Shown: piece by piece, positions 18,677-28,031 of the stretch
Layout of the letters: the number at the start of each line of letters is the position of its first letter
Numbering within the stretch: the stretch's first letter is position 1
Assembly: GCA_002070955.1 (NCBI GenBank)
Contig: MWEK01000016.1
Span: forward strand, 1-64,000
Length of the DNA stretch: 64,000 nt
Reading direction: 5' to 3'
Origin: Planctomycetes bacterium ADurb.Bin069
Lineage (GTDB): Bacteria > Planctomycetota > UBA8108 > UBA8890 > UBA8898
Notes under the pieces: generated by a model
Told to the model about the DNA's origin: nothing
The model's database searches: none
The model's input: only the letters and a program-made list of their open reading frames with translations
Position numbers and translations under genes: made by a program

Positions 18677-18889
18677 ATGGCGAACACTAAAAAGCTCGAC
18701 CGCAAGGAGCGCCGCCTCGCGAAGCGGCAGGCGCGCCGCACGCTCAAGGCCAAGCTGGGCAGCCTCTCGCACGCCGACCGCAAAGCGCTGAGGAAGTTCG
18801 AGGGCACGAAGACCGCGTTCTTCCGCCAGAAGGAAGCCGCCGCGAAGGCCGCCGCCGAGCAGGCCGCGGCGCCCCCCGCGAGCGAGTAG
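18677..18889 (+). CDS. Small Lys/Arg-rich protein of unknown function
   Basis: This 70-residue, strongly basic protein starts MANTKKLDRKERRLAKRQAR and has a helical C-terminal half ending in an Ala/Pro tail. It does not match bS20 or another ribosomal protein that I know, although its size and charge suggest nucleic acid binding. It lies 37 bp after tRNA-Pro and may be cotranscribed with it. The regular codon use and a plausible start (GGAAAGAA upstream) support it being real. Confidence 0.6.
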   Translation: MANTKKLDRKERRLAKRQARRTLKAKLGSLSHADRKALRKFEGTKTAFFRQKEAAAKAAAEQAAAPPASE

Positions 18890-18912
18890 CCCGACCCGCG
18901 CCGCCGCGGCAT

Positions 18913-19893
18913 TCACCGCGCCGTCGGTCCCGCCGCCGGCCGTCGACCCTCGAGCAGCTCTTCCGCGCGCCCGCCGCGGGCCAGAACGGCCTTCAGCTCC
19001 TTCAGGAACTCCGCCTTGCACTTCGGACTGCAGAAGTAGTGCCGCCGCCCCTTGTAATCCCAACGCTCGCCGGGGTTCGCGGTCTCCACGGTCTTATCGC
19101 ACAGGCGCCAGCGGCACGGCTCCCTCAGGGCCTTCTCCTCCTTGGTCCAGCCTTCGGGAAGCTCGAAGAACGAGGGCGCGACATCCGCTTCCGCCAGATC
19201 CGTCACCTCGATCTTGAGCGTATGGTAGGTCGTGAGCCGCTGGGTCACCACCGCGATCGTCGCCGCGAGCGGGAAGCCCTTGATCTCGCCGGCCTTCGCC
19301 AGGACCTCGTCGGAGAACGCGCCAAGCTGGCGGTACAGCCGGCAGTAGTCGAGCCCGCGGCCGATCTGGTCGGTGACCTGGGCGTCGAGGACCGTGAGGC
19401 CGTTCTCGATGATGCGCACGCGCCGGCACTCGAACGGCCGGCCGCCCACCGTGCGCTGCGCGGCAGGCTCGCTCACGACCTCGACGACGCGGGTGAGATC
19501 CTCGCGCAGGTACTGCGCCGCAAGGGCCTTGGCGCGTTCCGCCGCGGGCAGTTTCATGATCCCATCGAGGATCTGGCATTCGTTGACCGCCCGGTCGCGC
19601 TGGAGGTTTTCCAGCTCCTCCCACTGCCGGTAGGTCTTCGTCGCCGGCATGAGTTCGTAGATGGCCGCGGGATCGCGGTCGGTCCTGAGCAGATACCGCG
19701 GCGCCCAGGCGTCCGGTCCGCCGGCCGCCTCGTCGACCCGCGCCTTGTCCTCCGCGATCCAGAGGCGCTGGATCACCGCCCGGTCGGGCTCCATCCCCGG
19801 CACGCCCCGCACGCTTTGGTCGACGCGCAGGCAGGACTCGGCCCCGAGCCCGGCTCCGAAAAAACAGGCCAGCAAAGTCAGGCGTGTGCGCAT
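18913..19893 (-). CDS. Secreted protein with C-terminal YHS/TRASH-like Cys motif
   Basis: The 326-residue protein starts at ATG 19891-19893 (GAAGGAG upstream) with a signal peptide (about 1-20). The middle (about 25-260) looks like a LolA/DUF-type beta domain (ATKTYRQWEELENLQ, TVGGRPFECRRVRIIENGL). The C-terminus has EPCRWRLCDKT and, about 20 residues later, HYFCSPKCKAEF, a Cys pattern of YHS/TRASH metal-binding domains. The DNA reads convergently with the small basic gene. A role in metal sensing or handling in the periplasm is only inferred. Confidence 0.7.
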   Translation of the reverse strand: MRTRLTLLACFFGAGLGAESCLRVDQSVRGVPGMEPDRAVIQRLWIAEDKARVDEAAGGPDAWAPRYLLRTDRDPAAIYELMPATKTYRQWEELENLQRDRAVNECQILDGIMKLPAAERAKALAAQYLREDLTRVVEVVSEPAAQRTVGGRPFECRRVRIIENGLTVLDAQVTDQIGRGLDYCRLYRQLGAFSDEVLAKAGEIKGFPLAATIAVVTQRLTTYHTLKIEVTDLAEADVAPSFFELPEGWTKEEKALREPCRWRLCDKTVETANPGERWDYKGRRHYFCSPKCKAEFLKELKAVLARGGRAEELLEGRRPAAGPTAR

Positions 19894-19936
19894 GGTCGCT
19901 CCTTCGGCCCGGCGCGCCGGGACCTCCGATCGCGGT

Positions 19937-19965
19937 ATTGTAACGGGCATTCCCGCGGGATGCAA
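19937..19965 (-). promoter_or_regulatory. Promoter of the YHS-domain gene
   Basis: On the minus strand TTGCAT (19960-19965), 17 bp, TACAAT (19937-19942), 44 bp before the start. Confidence 0.6.
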
Positions 19966-20033
19966 AATGCGCCGCGGCAACGGCTCGCGCGGCGTCCGGC
20001 CGGCGGACCGGGGCCGCGCGGGCGGACGCGAGC

Positions 20034-20062
20034 TTGCCTCGCGGCCCCGGCGGATTCATAAT
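20034..20062 (+). promoter_or_regulatory. Promoter of the VWA gene
   Basis: TTGCCT (20034-20039), 17 bp, CATAAT (20057-20062), 40 bp before the start codon. Confidence 0.5.
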
Positions 20063-20101
20063 CATCTAGGTGAGGCGGAACCAACTGCCCGGAGGTATGG
20101 C

Positions 20102-21508
20102 ATGAGAACTCTCGTTCCCGCGTTTTTCGCGGCCTGCGTCGCCGCGCTTCTGCTCCCGGCCGGGGCGGCCCGCGCCGCCGCCGAAAACCTCGACCGCGTC
20201 TACAGCGCCCTGGAAAAGGCGGTCAAGGGGGAGGACCTCGACAAGGTCAAGGATCTCGGCATGCAGCTCGCGGCGACGGACGATGTCAAGTACGCCCGGA
20301 AGATCTTCGCCCTGGCCGCCATGAAGACCGACATGTCCTCCGATTGCTTCGACCACCTGGTCGCCGCCCTCGCCGCCTTCGGCGGCGACGAGTGCCTCAA
20401 GTACTTCCTGGACGAGGCCCACGGCAAGACCGTCAACGCCCGGGTGCTGGCCGTCGATGTCGCCGCCGAGATGAAGGGCGACAAGGGCGTCGCGATCATC
20501 CTGGCCGGCCTCAAGGACGACACGGTGAGCGTGATCGAGTCGGCGCTCAACGCGACCCTCAAGCGCAAGCCCAAGGACGCGGTGCCGGTGCTCATCGATC
20601 TGGTCGACGCCTGGAGCAAGAAGAAGACCAAGGACGCGGTGTTCTACAACATCCGCCAGACGCTCATCGATCTGACCGGCGAGACCATGGAACAGATCGA
20701 GGACTGGCGCAAGTGGTGGGAAGCCTCCAAGGAAAGGTTCGACCCCGCCAAGGTCAGACAGGAAGGGAAGCGCTCCGTGCGGCGCCTGGGCGGAGACGAC
20801 GACCCGCAGTTCTTCGGCGTCCCGGTCTCCAGCAAGAACGCCGTGTTCGTGCTGGACATCTCCCGTTCGATGGGACTCGTCCAGAAGGATGACATCCCGG
20901 GGCTCACCAGCGTCAGCGGCGCCGATGCGACCAAGGTGGTCGAGCAGCCCAAGGAGAAGCTCACCCCGGAGAACGAGCGCCTGGCTCGGTACTGGTCGCG
21001 CATCGAGATGGCCAAGCGCCACCTCGTCAAGGCCCTCCAGGGCCTGAAGCCCCCCACCCGGGTCAACGTGATCGCCTTCCACGACAAGGTGCTCAAGTTC
21101 AACAAGACGAGCCTGGGCGTGTCGCCGGCCACACAGAAAAAGTGCGGCGACTGGGTGCGCAACCTCAGGATCGACGGCAACACGGCGACGCTCCTGGCGC
21201 TGAAGGACGCCTTCGCCAGCGACGCGGGCGTCAACACGATCTACTTCCTCTCGGACGGCCTCCCGAGCAAGGACGGCGACAAAATCGACGACCTCGATGT
21301 ACTGCTCAACGAGATCCGGAAACTCAACCGCTTCCGGAAGATCAAGATCCACACCTTCGGGTTCTACCACGTGAACATGGCGGGAGTCTCCCACCCGGAC
21401 CTGAAACGCGCCAACGAGTTCCTGGCCAAGCTCGCCCAGGAGACGGGCGGCACCTTCACGGCCATGAAGGTCGATCCCAAGGAAACGCCGCCCAAGGAAT
21501 TCAAGTAG
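20102..21508 (+). CDS. Secreted HEAT-like repeat and von Willebrand factor A protein
   Basis: The 468-residue protein has a signal peptide (1-25), alpha-helical HEAT-like repeats (about 30-200), and a VWA domain (about 245-468). The MIDAS motif DISRSMG begins at residue 252, with a downstream Thr in the TATLLALKDAF segment and Asp in the FLSDGLPS segment. This is the arrangement of planctomycete HEAT-VWA proteins. It would bind a divalent metal and a protein ligand outside the cytoplasm. The ATG at 20102 has CGGAGGT 6-12 bp upstream and begins the signal peptide, so longer frame extensions were discarded. Confidence 0.85.
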   Translation: MRTLVPAFFAACVAALLLPAGAARAAAENLDRVYSALEKAVKGEDLDKVKDLGMQLAATDDVKYARKIFALAAMKTDMSSDCFDHLVAALAAFGGDECLKYFLDEAHGKTVNARVLAVDVAAEMKGDKGVAIILAGLKDDTVSVIESALNATLKRKPKDAVPVLIDLVDAWSKKKTKDAVFYNIRQTLIDLTGETMEQIEDWRKWWEASKERFDPAKVRQEGKRSVRRLGGDDDPQFFGVPVSSKNAVFVLDISRSMGLVQKDDIPGLTSVSGADATKVVEQPKEKLTPENERLARYWSRIEMAKRHLVKALQGLKPPTRVNVIAFHDKVLKFNKTSLGVSPATQKKCGDWVRNLRIDGNTATLLALKDAFASDAGVNTIYFLSDGLPSKDGDKIDDLDVLLNEIRKLNRFRKIKIHTFGFYHVNMAGVSHPDLKRANEFLAKLAQETGGTFTAMKVDPKETPPKEFK

Positions 21509-21537
21509 CCGCGTCGCCGGGCGCCGCCGCGGCGCGG

Positions 21538-23304
21538 TTACGGTTTGCACACCTCGCCCAGGTGCTTGCCCAAAGCCAGGAGCGGCGCCGGGTCGAGGAT
21601 GATCACCCGGTCGTCCTTGTCCAGCTTGGCGTAGCTCAGTTCCCGCGGGGGATCCACCCGGGCGCCCACGAGCAGCTCGTAGTAGGGAAACTCGCCGAGC
21701 TGCTGGGAGATGCCCACCCGGGCGCGGGCGAGGCCTCGCGTGAGCTTCATCTCCTCCAAAGGCCTCGGAGACGGTTCGAAGTACACCGCCGTCGGGGCGC
21801 AGATGAGCTTCACCGCCTCCTCGACGAGGCCCTGATCGATGGCCGTCCCAGGGAACCCGTCGGCGCTCCAGGCGACCGTCCGCAACAGCAGCCAGCTCCC
21901 CTCCGACGTCCTGAGCGTGAACGCCAGCAGCGCGGCCTCGGAAATCTCGGCCCGCACGAGGGGCTGCCACCAGATGTCATCGGGCAGCCTCCCGGCAAGG
22001 GAGCTGCTGATCTCGATGGTCTCGTCCGGTTCGCCCTCGACGCCCTTGCGGCGGGCGAGGCACCGCCCCTCGCCGGACTCGTCGCCGAAAATAAGTTCCA
22101 TGGGGTCCGGCAGACCATCCACGGTGACGCTGACGCGCAGGCGCTCCGCCCCCATCGGCCGCTCCGGCAGGAACTGTCCCACTCTGAGCTGCCCGATGGA
22201 ATCGACGAGCTCCTCGCCGCGCTGCCGGGGCGTCTTCCACTGCCGCCCCGACCGGCTGTTGACCAGCAGCCAATCGCCCTCGGGGCCGGAGCGCGTCAGC
22301 GAATACTCCGTCGCGGGGCCGCGCACGGCGACGCTCCGCACCCACCCGCCGGCCCCCGCGAAAGGCAGAACCCGCTGTTCGCGCAGATCATCGCTATCGA
22401 TGGCGAGCATGCCCGAGATTCCGTCCTCAACCCGGAAGATCTGCGGCTTGTCCTCGCGTTTGACGTACACCTCCGCCGGAACGGCGCCCTCCCGCGCCTT
22501 GCCCACGGCGAGCACAATCCGCTCCGCGCCCGCCAGCGGCGTCAGCGCGACTTCCCATCGGGGCGCATCCAGCCCGTAGTCCGCCGGCGACGCCTTGCCG
22601 TCATCCCCCAGGAACTGGAGGGCGGACAAGCAGTTCAGGCTGTCCAGCAGCCGCTGGATGAACGCGCCGTCGGCGCGCGCCGAGAGCGGCGACCGCATGA
22701 GCCAAAAGCCCTGCGGCGCCCGCTCCAGGACCACGTTCCGCCCCCCGCCGCGGATCGCCACGCCCCCCACCTCATCGGGCCGCAGCGGCACGACCGTCCG
22801 GTCGCGCCAATCGTCGAAGGGCCGCTCGCACTGCACCTTGAGCACCTCCTCGGCGAGGAACACGCGCCCGGCGCAGCGGTAGTAGGCCAGATTCTTCGAC
22901 ATGTGCCGGTTGCCGATCTCGATGACGTGCTCCTCGCCCCTGGCGCGGAAGCGCAGGGTCACGGCGGGCCCCGCCGCGGGGAAGGCGCCCTCGGCACCCT
23001 CGTCCACGTCGAGCTTGGATTCGAGAAACACGACGGCGCCCACGAGCACGTCGACGGGGCCCACGGCGGCGTCGTAGGACAGCGGCGCCTCGATGCGCCA
23101 CTGGCCCGGCAGGCCCCGCGCGATGACGATCCGTGCGCCGGGCCGAAGGATCTCGAAACGCTCGATGTCCTCGCGCATCAAGCTGAAGAAAATGCGTCCC
23201 GGGAAGAGCTCCGCCCCCATGCGCGGGCGTTCGACCAACACCCACCACGCCGTCAACGCGCCGGCGGCCAGGGCCAGCGCCAGCGTCGTACTCCACCTCG
23301 TCAC
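21538..23304 (-). CDS. DUF4340-type membrane-anchored periplasmic protein of the Gld-like exporter
   Basis: The 588-residue protein has an N-terminal membrane anchor (about 4-22) and then repeated beta-rich modules of the DUF4340 type: WRIEAPLSYDAAVGPVDVLV, YYRCAGRVFLAEEVL, DYGLDAPRWEVAL and VYVKREDKPQIFRVED. DUF4340 proteins are usually encoded beside GldF/GldG-like ABC transporter genes, as here. GTG at 23302-23304 starts the gene, 1 bp past the GldG-like stop. The job of the domain is not known. Confidence 0.8.
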   Translation of the reverse strand: MTRWSTTLALALAAGALTAWWVLVERPRMGAELFPGRIFFSLMREDIERFEILRPGARIVIARGLPGQWRIEAPLSYDAAVGPVDVLVGAVVFLESKLDVDEGAEGAFPAAGPAVTLRFRARGEEHVIEIGNRHMSKNLAYYRCAGRVFLAEEVLKVQCERPFDDWRDRTVVPLRPDEVGGVAIRGGGRNVVLERAPQGFWLMRSPLSARADGAFIQRLLDSLNCLSALQFLGDDGKASPADYGLDAPRWEVALTPLAGAERIVLAVGKAREGAVPAEVYVKREDKPQIFRVEDGISGMLAIDSDDLREQRVLPFAGAGGWVRSVAVRGPATEYSLTRSGPEGDWLLVNSRSGRQWKTPRQRGEELVDSIGQLRVGQFLPERPMGAERLRVSVTVDGLPDPMELIFGDESGEGRCLARRKGVEGEPDETIEISSSLAGRLPDDIWWQPLVRAEISEAALLAFTLRTSEGSWLLLRTVAWSADGFPGTAIDQGLVEEAVKLICAPTAVYFEPSPRPLEEMKLTRGLARARVGISQQLGEFPYYELLVGARVDPPRELSYAKLDKDDRVIILDPAPLLALGKHLGEVCKP

Positions 23305-23305
23305 G

Positions 23306-24802
23306 TCACTTCCTCCTCGCGAACAGGATGATCACGCCGGCGAGCGCCGCGCAGCCCGGCACGATCGCGAGCAGCGCCCAAGCCAGCGTGCCGCGGACCT
23401 TGCCCTCGGGATCGAAGCCGATGTTGCGGATCACGACCTCGGGATCCCTAACGCCCGCCTGCTCCTCGCGGCCGATCAGCCACCAGAGGGTGTTGTGCAG
23501 CACCGAGGCGTGGTCGAACTCGTACAGCCGCTCGTTGCCGAGAAACGTCCAGGTGCCGAAGACGGCGATGCGCGTGACCGCGCCCCGCTCGGTGCGGCAT
23601 TCCAGCGCGCGGCCCACGCTCAAGCCGTCGGGCGCCGACGGAAAGTCGCCGGCCTCGCACACCCACGGCCGGTCGGCGGTGCCCGCCTTGCGCTCGCCCC
23701 AGATGTTCGCGGCGTTGACGCCGACGATCGGCACGCTCTCCCCGTGCAGACCCCTGGCCCCGCCCAGCGGCCGCGCGTAGGTCATCTGCATGCGGAAGCG
23801 GCCTTTCTCGAATCTCCGCATGATGGGGTGCAGCTCGTCGAACTCGGTGACAAGCACATGCTCGGTTTGGATCTTCGTGCCCGCGATCTGGTGCTCCATG
23901 ACCACCCAGGCCGGCAGGACCGCGACGCCCCAGTCCTCCAGGAACGCGAGCCCGTGGTACGAGTACTGCCAGTTGAGGGCCAGGAAGAACTTGCCGCCGC
24001 CCTCCAGATAGGCTTCCACCGCCCGCAACTCCGACGGCAGCGGCCCCAACAGGCCCACCGCCAGGAGCACCTCGCAATCCGCCGGCACCTTGCCTTCCCG
24101 GGCCAGATCCAGGAGGCGCACATCGTAGTTGTTGGCCTTGAGCTCCGCCACGAAGGCGCTCAAGCCCCCCGGGCCGGGATTGCCCGGATCGGGCCCTCTC
24201 TGCCCGCGGATGCCCTCGTTCACCAGCAGGTAGGCCTTGCACGGCTCGCCCTGCAGGCGCCTGAGCGCCGCCGTGAAGGCACGCTCGATATGCATCGATT
24301 CCAGCATGGGCGGAGAGCCCGGCCGGCCGTACTTGACGGAGGCCATGTCCTCCAGGCGCACGTCCAGCTGCCGCGCCCCCGCCATGAAGGTCACGCGGTT
24401 GGCATCGGTGAGCTTGAAGCGCTCCCGCGCCTGCTGCCACGCCTCCTGGCGTTGGTAGACGTTGATCACGTCGATGACCTGAATTTTGGCGCTGGCGAGG
24501 GTGTACTCCCTCAGGCAATCCTGGGCCTCCTGGAAGACGCGTCCCGCGACCATGCGTTTGACCGGATCCGCCTCCCCGAAGGCGACGATCACCCGCACGG
24601 GTTCCTTGAGGCTCCTAAGGCAATTCCTCGTATCGTCCGAGAGGGTTCGCACGGCCTTGGCCGTGAGGTCGAATCTCACCGGGTGGTGGTACAAGACGGC
24701 CCCCGCCACCAGCACGATGTAAGCGATCAAGAGCGCGTTCAGAACGCCGCAGCACCACCTTGCAATCCGCGTCACCGTCATTTCCGCGCCTCGAAGCGTC
24801 AT
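23306..24802 (-). CDS. GldG-like auxiliary protein of an ABC exporter
   Basis: The 498-residue protein has an N-terminal transmembrane helix, a large extracytoplasmic part with Rossmann-like segments (VRVIVAFGEADPVKRM, YLLVNEGIRGQRG, GGGKFFLALNWQ), and a C-terminal transmembrane helix (LAWALLAIVPGCAALAGVIILF). This matches GldG/IFT-like subunits of ABC-2 systems. ATG at 24800-24802 overlaps the permease stop as ATGA; a second in-frame ATG at 24779-24781 arises from the 27-bp duplication described at 24770-24823. Confidence 0.82.
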   Translation of the reverse strand: MTLRGAEMTVTRIARWCCGVLNALLIAYIVLVAGAVLYHHPVRFDLTAKAVRTLSDDTRNCLRSLKEPVRVIVAFGEADPVKRMVAGRVFQEAQDCLREYTLASAKIQVIDVINVYQRQEAWQQARERFKLTDANRVTFMAGARQLDVRLEDMASVKYGRPGSPPMLESMHIERAFTAALRRLQGEPCKAYLLVNEGIRGQRGPDPGNPGPGGLSAFVAELKANNYDVRLLDLAREGKVPADCEVLLAVGLLGPLPSELRAVEAYLEGGGKFFLALNWQYSYHGLAFLEDWGVAVLPAWVVMEHQIAGTKIQTEHVLVTEFDELHPIMRRFEKGRFRMQMTYARPLGGARGLHGESVPIVGVNAANIWGERKAGTADRPWVCEAGDFPSAPDGLSVGRALECRTERGAVTRIAVFGTWTFLGNERLYEFDHASVLHNTLWWLIGREEQAGVRDPEVVIRNIGFDPEGKVRGTLAWALLAIVPGCAALAGVIILFARRK

Positions 24803-24823
24803 CGCCATTTCCGCGCCTCGAAA
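24770..24823. repeat. 27-bp tandem duplication at the permease/GldG junction
   Basis: 24770-24796 and 24797-24823 are copies of the same 27 bp with 3 differences (positions 6, 9 and 27). Each copy holds a CAT (ATG on the coding strand); the right copy also carries the permease stop. The repeat therefore supplies two alternative GldG start codons in frame. Confidence 0.85.
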
Positions 24824-25554
24824 GTCCAGATGGCCGCCCCCAGCGCGACCGCGGCGCCCAGCGCGTAGAGGGCCAGATACCGCAGGTCCACGACCCCCAC
24901 CGCGAAATCCCGCACGAAGTGGCTGATCACGCTGACGAAGCTGTAGAGAAGCTGCTCGTACGGCTCGTCGGAGAAAAGCTGGTGGTAGGTTCCCACCAGA
25001 AAGATCACCATGTTGGCCGTCAGGGCCATCACGGCCGCGACGACCTGGTTGCGGCTGAAGGCCGAGGCCCACAGCCCCACCGCCGTGAAGAAGGCCTCCA
25101 GGCCCAGGATCCCCGCATAGATCGCGGCCACCTTGCCCCAATCCATCTCCGAGCCCGCGGGCAGGCGCGCCGCCAGGAACGCCAGGTCCACCAGGAGCAG
25201 ACTCCACACCAGGGCCGTGAAGAGGAAGCCCGCGGCGTACTTCCCGAGCACCACCGCGCTGGTCCGCACGGGCGCCGTCATGAGCAGGTCCGCCGTGCCG
25301 CTCCGCCGCTCCTCGGCGAGGAGCCGCATGGTGACCAGCGGCGGCACGGCCAGAACCAGGATCCAGAAGAAGAAGTTCCCGAAAAGGAGCCGCAGGGCGA
25401 TGTCCACGTCGCCCCCCGCGCGCCCCGGCCCGATTTCGAAGTTGAGCACCAGGCCGTTCAGGAACAGGAAGCCCGCCATGGTGACGTAGGCCGCCGGGCT
25501 GTAGAAATAGGCCACGAAATCGCGCCTGAAAACCCAGTAGGTGCTACGCCACAT
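24799..25554 (-). CDS. ABC-2 type permease (GldF-like)
   Basis: The 251-residue protein has about six hydrophobic segments, including AYVTMAGFLFLNGLVLNF, LFGNFFFWILVLAVPPLVTM, FTALVWSLLLVDLAFLAA, AVMALTANMVIFLVGTYH and YLALYALGAAVALGAAIW. The phrase MRLLAEERRSGTADLLMTAPV is the cytoplasmic helix typical of ABC-2 permeases. The gene starts inside the end of the ATPase gene (11-bp overlap) and ends in the GldG-like start. Confidence 0.9.
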   Translation of the reverse strand: MWRSTYWVFRRDFVAYFYSPAAYVTMAGFLFLNGLVLNFEIGPGRAGGDVDIALRLLFGNFFFWILVLAVPPLVTMRLLAEERRSGTADLLMTAPVRTSAVVLGKYAAGFLFTALVWSLLLVDLAFLAARLPAGSEMDWGKVAAIYAGILGLEAFFTAVGLWASAFSRNQVVAAVMALTANMVIFLVGTYHQLFSDEPYEQLLYSFVSVISHFVRDFAVGVVDLRYLALYALGAAVALGAAIWTFEARKWR

Positions 25555-26293
25555 CGCGCGCCTCCGCGTCGCGAACCAAGGCGACGAAGGCTTCCTCCAA
25601 GGTGGCCGGCCGCGAGGTGCCCGCGGCGGCCCGCGCGATGAGGTCGGGAATCCTCCCGCGGGCGATGATCCTCCCGCGGTGGATCACGATGACCGTATCG
25701 CACACGACCTCGACCTCCGCCAGGATATGCGTGCTGAAGATGATCGTCCGCGAGGCTCCGATGGTCTTGAGCAGATCCCTGAGCCTCCGCACCTGGAGCG
25801 GATCGAGCCCCACGGTGGGCTCGTCCAGCACCAGATACGGAGGATCCACGAGCAAGGCGTCGGCGATGCCCACGCGCTGGCGGTAGCCCTTGGAGAGCTG
25901 TCCGACGATGCGGCGCGAGACATCGGCGATGTCGCAGCTCGCCAGCACGCGCGCCACCGCGCCGCGGGCCCGGGCGCCGCCGAGCCCCTTGAGCCCCGCC
26001 CGGTAGCGCAGGAACTCCTCGACGCGCATCTCGGGATACAACGGCACGCCCTCGGGAAGATACCCGAGCAGCCGCCGCGCCCCCAGCGAGTCCTTTCCCA
26101 CATCGATGCCGCCCACCGTGACGGCGCCCGCATCGCGCGGCATGAAGCCGCAGAGGATGCGCATCGCCGTCGTCTTGCCGGCGCCGTTCAGGCCGACGAA
26201 CCCGGCGACCTCGCCCGCGTTCACCCGGAACGAGATCCCGTCGAGCGCCACCGCCCGGCCGTAGCGTTTCCGCAACCCTTCGACTTCGATCAT
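25544..26293 (-). CDS. ABC transporter ATP-binding protein
   Basis: The 249-residue ATPase shows Walker A GLNGAGKTT, Q-loop region GYLPEGVPLYPEM, signature LSKGYRQR, Walker B YLVLDEPTVGLDP and the H-loop FSTHILAEVE. It pairs with the adjacent ABC-2 permease as a GldA-type exporter ATPase. In the order rpoN-ATPase-permease-GldG-DUF4340 all gaps are 59 bp or less, so this is probably one transcript. The start ATG 26291-26293 begins at the first strand of the domain (MIEVEGLRK). Confidence 0.95.
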   Translation of the reverse strand: MIEVEGLRKRYGRAVALDGISFRVNAGEVAGFVGLNGAGKTTAMRILCGFMPRDAGAVTVGGIDVGKDSLGARRLLGYLPEGVPLYPEMRVEEFLRYRAGLKGLGGARARGAVARVLASCDIADVSRRIVGQLSKGYRQRVGIADALLVDPPYLVLDEPTVGLDPLQVRRLRDLLKTIGASRTIIFSTHILAEVEVVCDTVIVIHRGRIIARGRIPDLIARAAAGTSRPATLEEAFVALVRDAEARDVA

Positions 26294-26352
26294 GCCTCTC
26301 TTCCGCTTCTCCCTCCGGGACCGCGCGGCCCGCCCCCGCCGCCTCTCCGCCC

Positions 26353-27873
26353 TCAGTACACCTTTCGCTCCCGCGACGCCGCGATGCCCTCGGCCTCGCG
26401 GTACTTCGTCACCGTCCGCCGCGAGATCGCGATTCCTTGCTTCTTGAGCTCCACGGCGAGATCCTCGTCGCTGAGGGGCCGGCTGCGATCCTCCTTCGCG
26501 ATCAAATCCTTGAGCCGCGCCATCACGCTGTTGCGCGACTCGCTGGTCCCGTCCTGGCGGCTGGCGCCGCCGGGGAAGAAAAACTTCATCTCGAACACGC
26601 CCCGGGGACACTGCAGGTACTTGCCCGAAATCGCGCGGCTCACGGTGGACAGGTGGATCCCGAGGCGCTCGGCCACGTCCTGAAGCCTGAGTGGGCGCAG
26701 GTGCTCCACGCCCTTCTCGAAAAAACCCTCCTGGAGGGCCGCAATCTCCCCGGCGATGCGCTGCAGCGTGTGGTCGCGCATGCTCAGGGCCTTGAGCAGG
26801 AACTCGGCGTCCTGGAACTTGCGCCGCAGGAATTTGCGCGTCTCGGAATCGCTCCTCCCGCCGGTCATCAGGGCGCGATACTCGTTCTTCAGGGTCAGCC
26901 GGGGGAAGTAGCCGTTCTCCAGGCGCACCTCGTACCGGCCGTCGATCTTCTCGATGATGACGTCGGGGCGGATGTACTTGGGGCGCGTCCCGCCGAAGGT
27001 CCGACCCGGCTTGGGGTCCAGGGAAGCGATGATCCTGTGGGCGTTCTTGACGTCATCGACATCGATCGCGCCGAGTTCGGGCGCCGTGCGGCGCACTTCC
27101 TTGACGATCTGCGGCAAGCTGTTCCGGCCCAGTTCGTCCAGGTAGCGCATGATGATCTCGCGCGCCAGGCGCAGTTCGGGCGTCGGCGCGGGCCGCTCCC
27201 GCGCCAGTTGGAGGAGCAGACACTCGCGCAGATCGCGCGCGCCCACGCCGGGGGGATCGAGGGACTGGACCAGGCTCAAGGCCGCCTCCAGTTCCTCGGC
27301 CGACGGCGGCGGGGTCCAGGCCTCGAGACTGCCCGCGATCTCCGCCAGCGAGCCCATCAGGTAGCCGTTGTCGTCGAGATTGCCGATAACCTCCCTGGCG
27401 AGCGCCACGGCGCGGGCGTCGTCGGACACGAAGGCGAGCTGGCCCTCGAGGTGCTCCCCCAGGGTCATCGGGCGGCTCTCGACGTTCTGCATGGCCCCCA
27501 GCTTGGGATCGTCCTCGCCCGCCCGCGCGCCCGCGCGGCGTCCGACGTACTCATCGTCATCCCACTCAGGCAGCGTCGAGGCGCTCAGGTCCTCGATCTT
27601 GGAGAACTCGCCCTCGCCGGCGGCTTCCGGCCGCTCCGGCGCCGCGGCGTCCGGCGCCCCTCCTTCCCCCGGCCCGGCCTCGCCCTCGACGGACGCGGCA
27701 GACTCCGGTTCGGCGACCTCCAAGACGGGATTCTCCTCCAGTTCGGCCTCGATTCTCTCCTGCAGGTCCAGGGACGGAAGCTGCAGAATCTCCATGGACT
27801 GGATCATGGCGGGCGACAGGCGCAACTCGAGCCGCTGCACCGCGCCGAGCTCGGGTCTAAGGCTGTAGTCCAC
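26353..27873 (-). CDS. rpoN: RNA polymerase sigma-54 factor
   Basis: The 506-residue protein has all regions of RpoN: region I, rich in Gln/Leu (LSPAMIQSMEILQLPSLDLQ), an acidic region II (about 50-130), the core-binding domain, the HTH (HLSTVSRAISGKYLQCPRG) and the RpoN box SRRTVTKYRE near the C-terminus, which reads the -24 element. Sigma-54 requires ATP-driven activators; one is encoded at 7146-8111. rpoN is followed by the ABC genes. Confidence 0.97.
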   Translation of the reverse strand: MDYSLRPELGAVQRLELRLSPAMIQSMEILQLPSLDLQERIEAELEENPVLEVAEPESAASVEGEAGPGEGGAPDAAAPERPEAAGEGEFSKIEDLSASTLPEWDDDEYVGRRAGARAGEDDPKLGAMQNVESRPMTLGEHLEGQLAFVSDDARAVALAREVIGNLDDNGYLMGSLAEIAGSLEAWTPPPSAEELEAALSLVQSLDPPGVGARDLRECLLLQLARERPAPTPELRLAREIIMRYLDELGRNSLPQIVKEVRRTAPELGAIDVDDVKNAHRIIASLDPKPGRTFGGTRPKYIRPDVIIEKIDGRYEVRLENGYFPRLTLKNEYRALMTGGRSDSETRKFLRRKFQDAEFLLKALSMRDHTLQRIAGEIAALQEGFFEKGVEHLRPLRLQDVAERLGIHLSTVSRAISGKYLQCPRGVFEMKFFFPGGASRQDGTSESRNSVMARLKDLIAKEDRSRPLSDEDLAVELKKQGIAISRRTVTKYREAEGIAASRERKVY

Positions 27874-27962
27874 GAAGGAGTCCGCTCCGCAACTCTTTCC
27901 GGGAAAAAATGTTAGAGCCGAACGCTTTCAGCCGCCGAGCACGGCGGCCGGCTCACGCCCTT

Positions 27963-27992
27963 ACTATACTTCGGCCGCCTCGGGCCGGTCAA
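27963..27992 (-). promoter_or_regulatory. Promoter of the rpoN operon
   Basis: Minus strand TTGACC (27987-27992), 18 bp, TATAGT (27963-27968), about 90 bp upstream of rpoN and past the lnt stop, so rpoN does not depend on lnt. Confidence 0.65.
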
Positions 27993-28031
27993 GCAATACT
28001 TGCAGCAAGATGCATGCCGAAACAACGGCCG

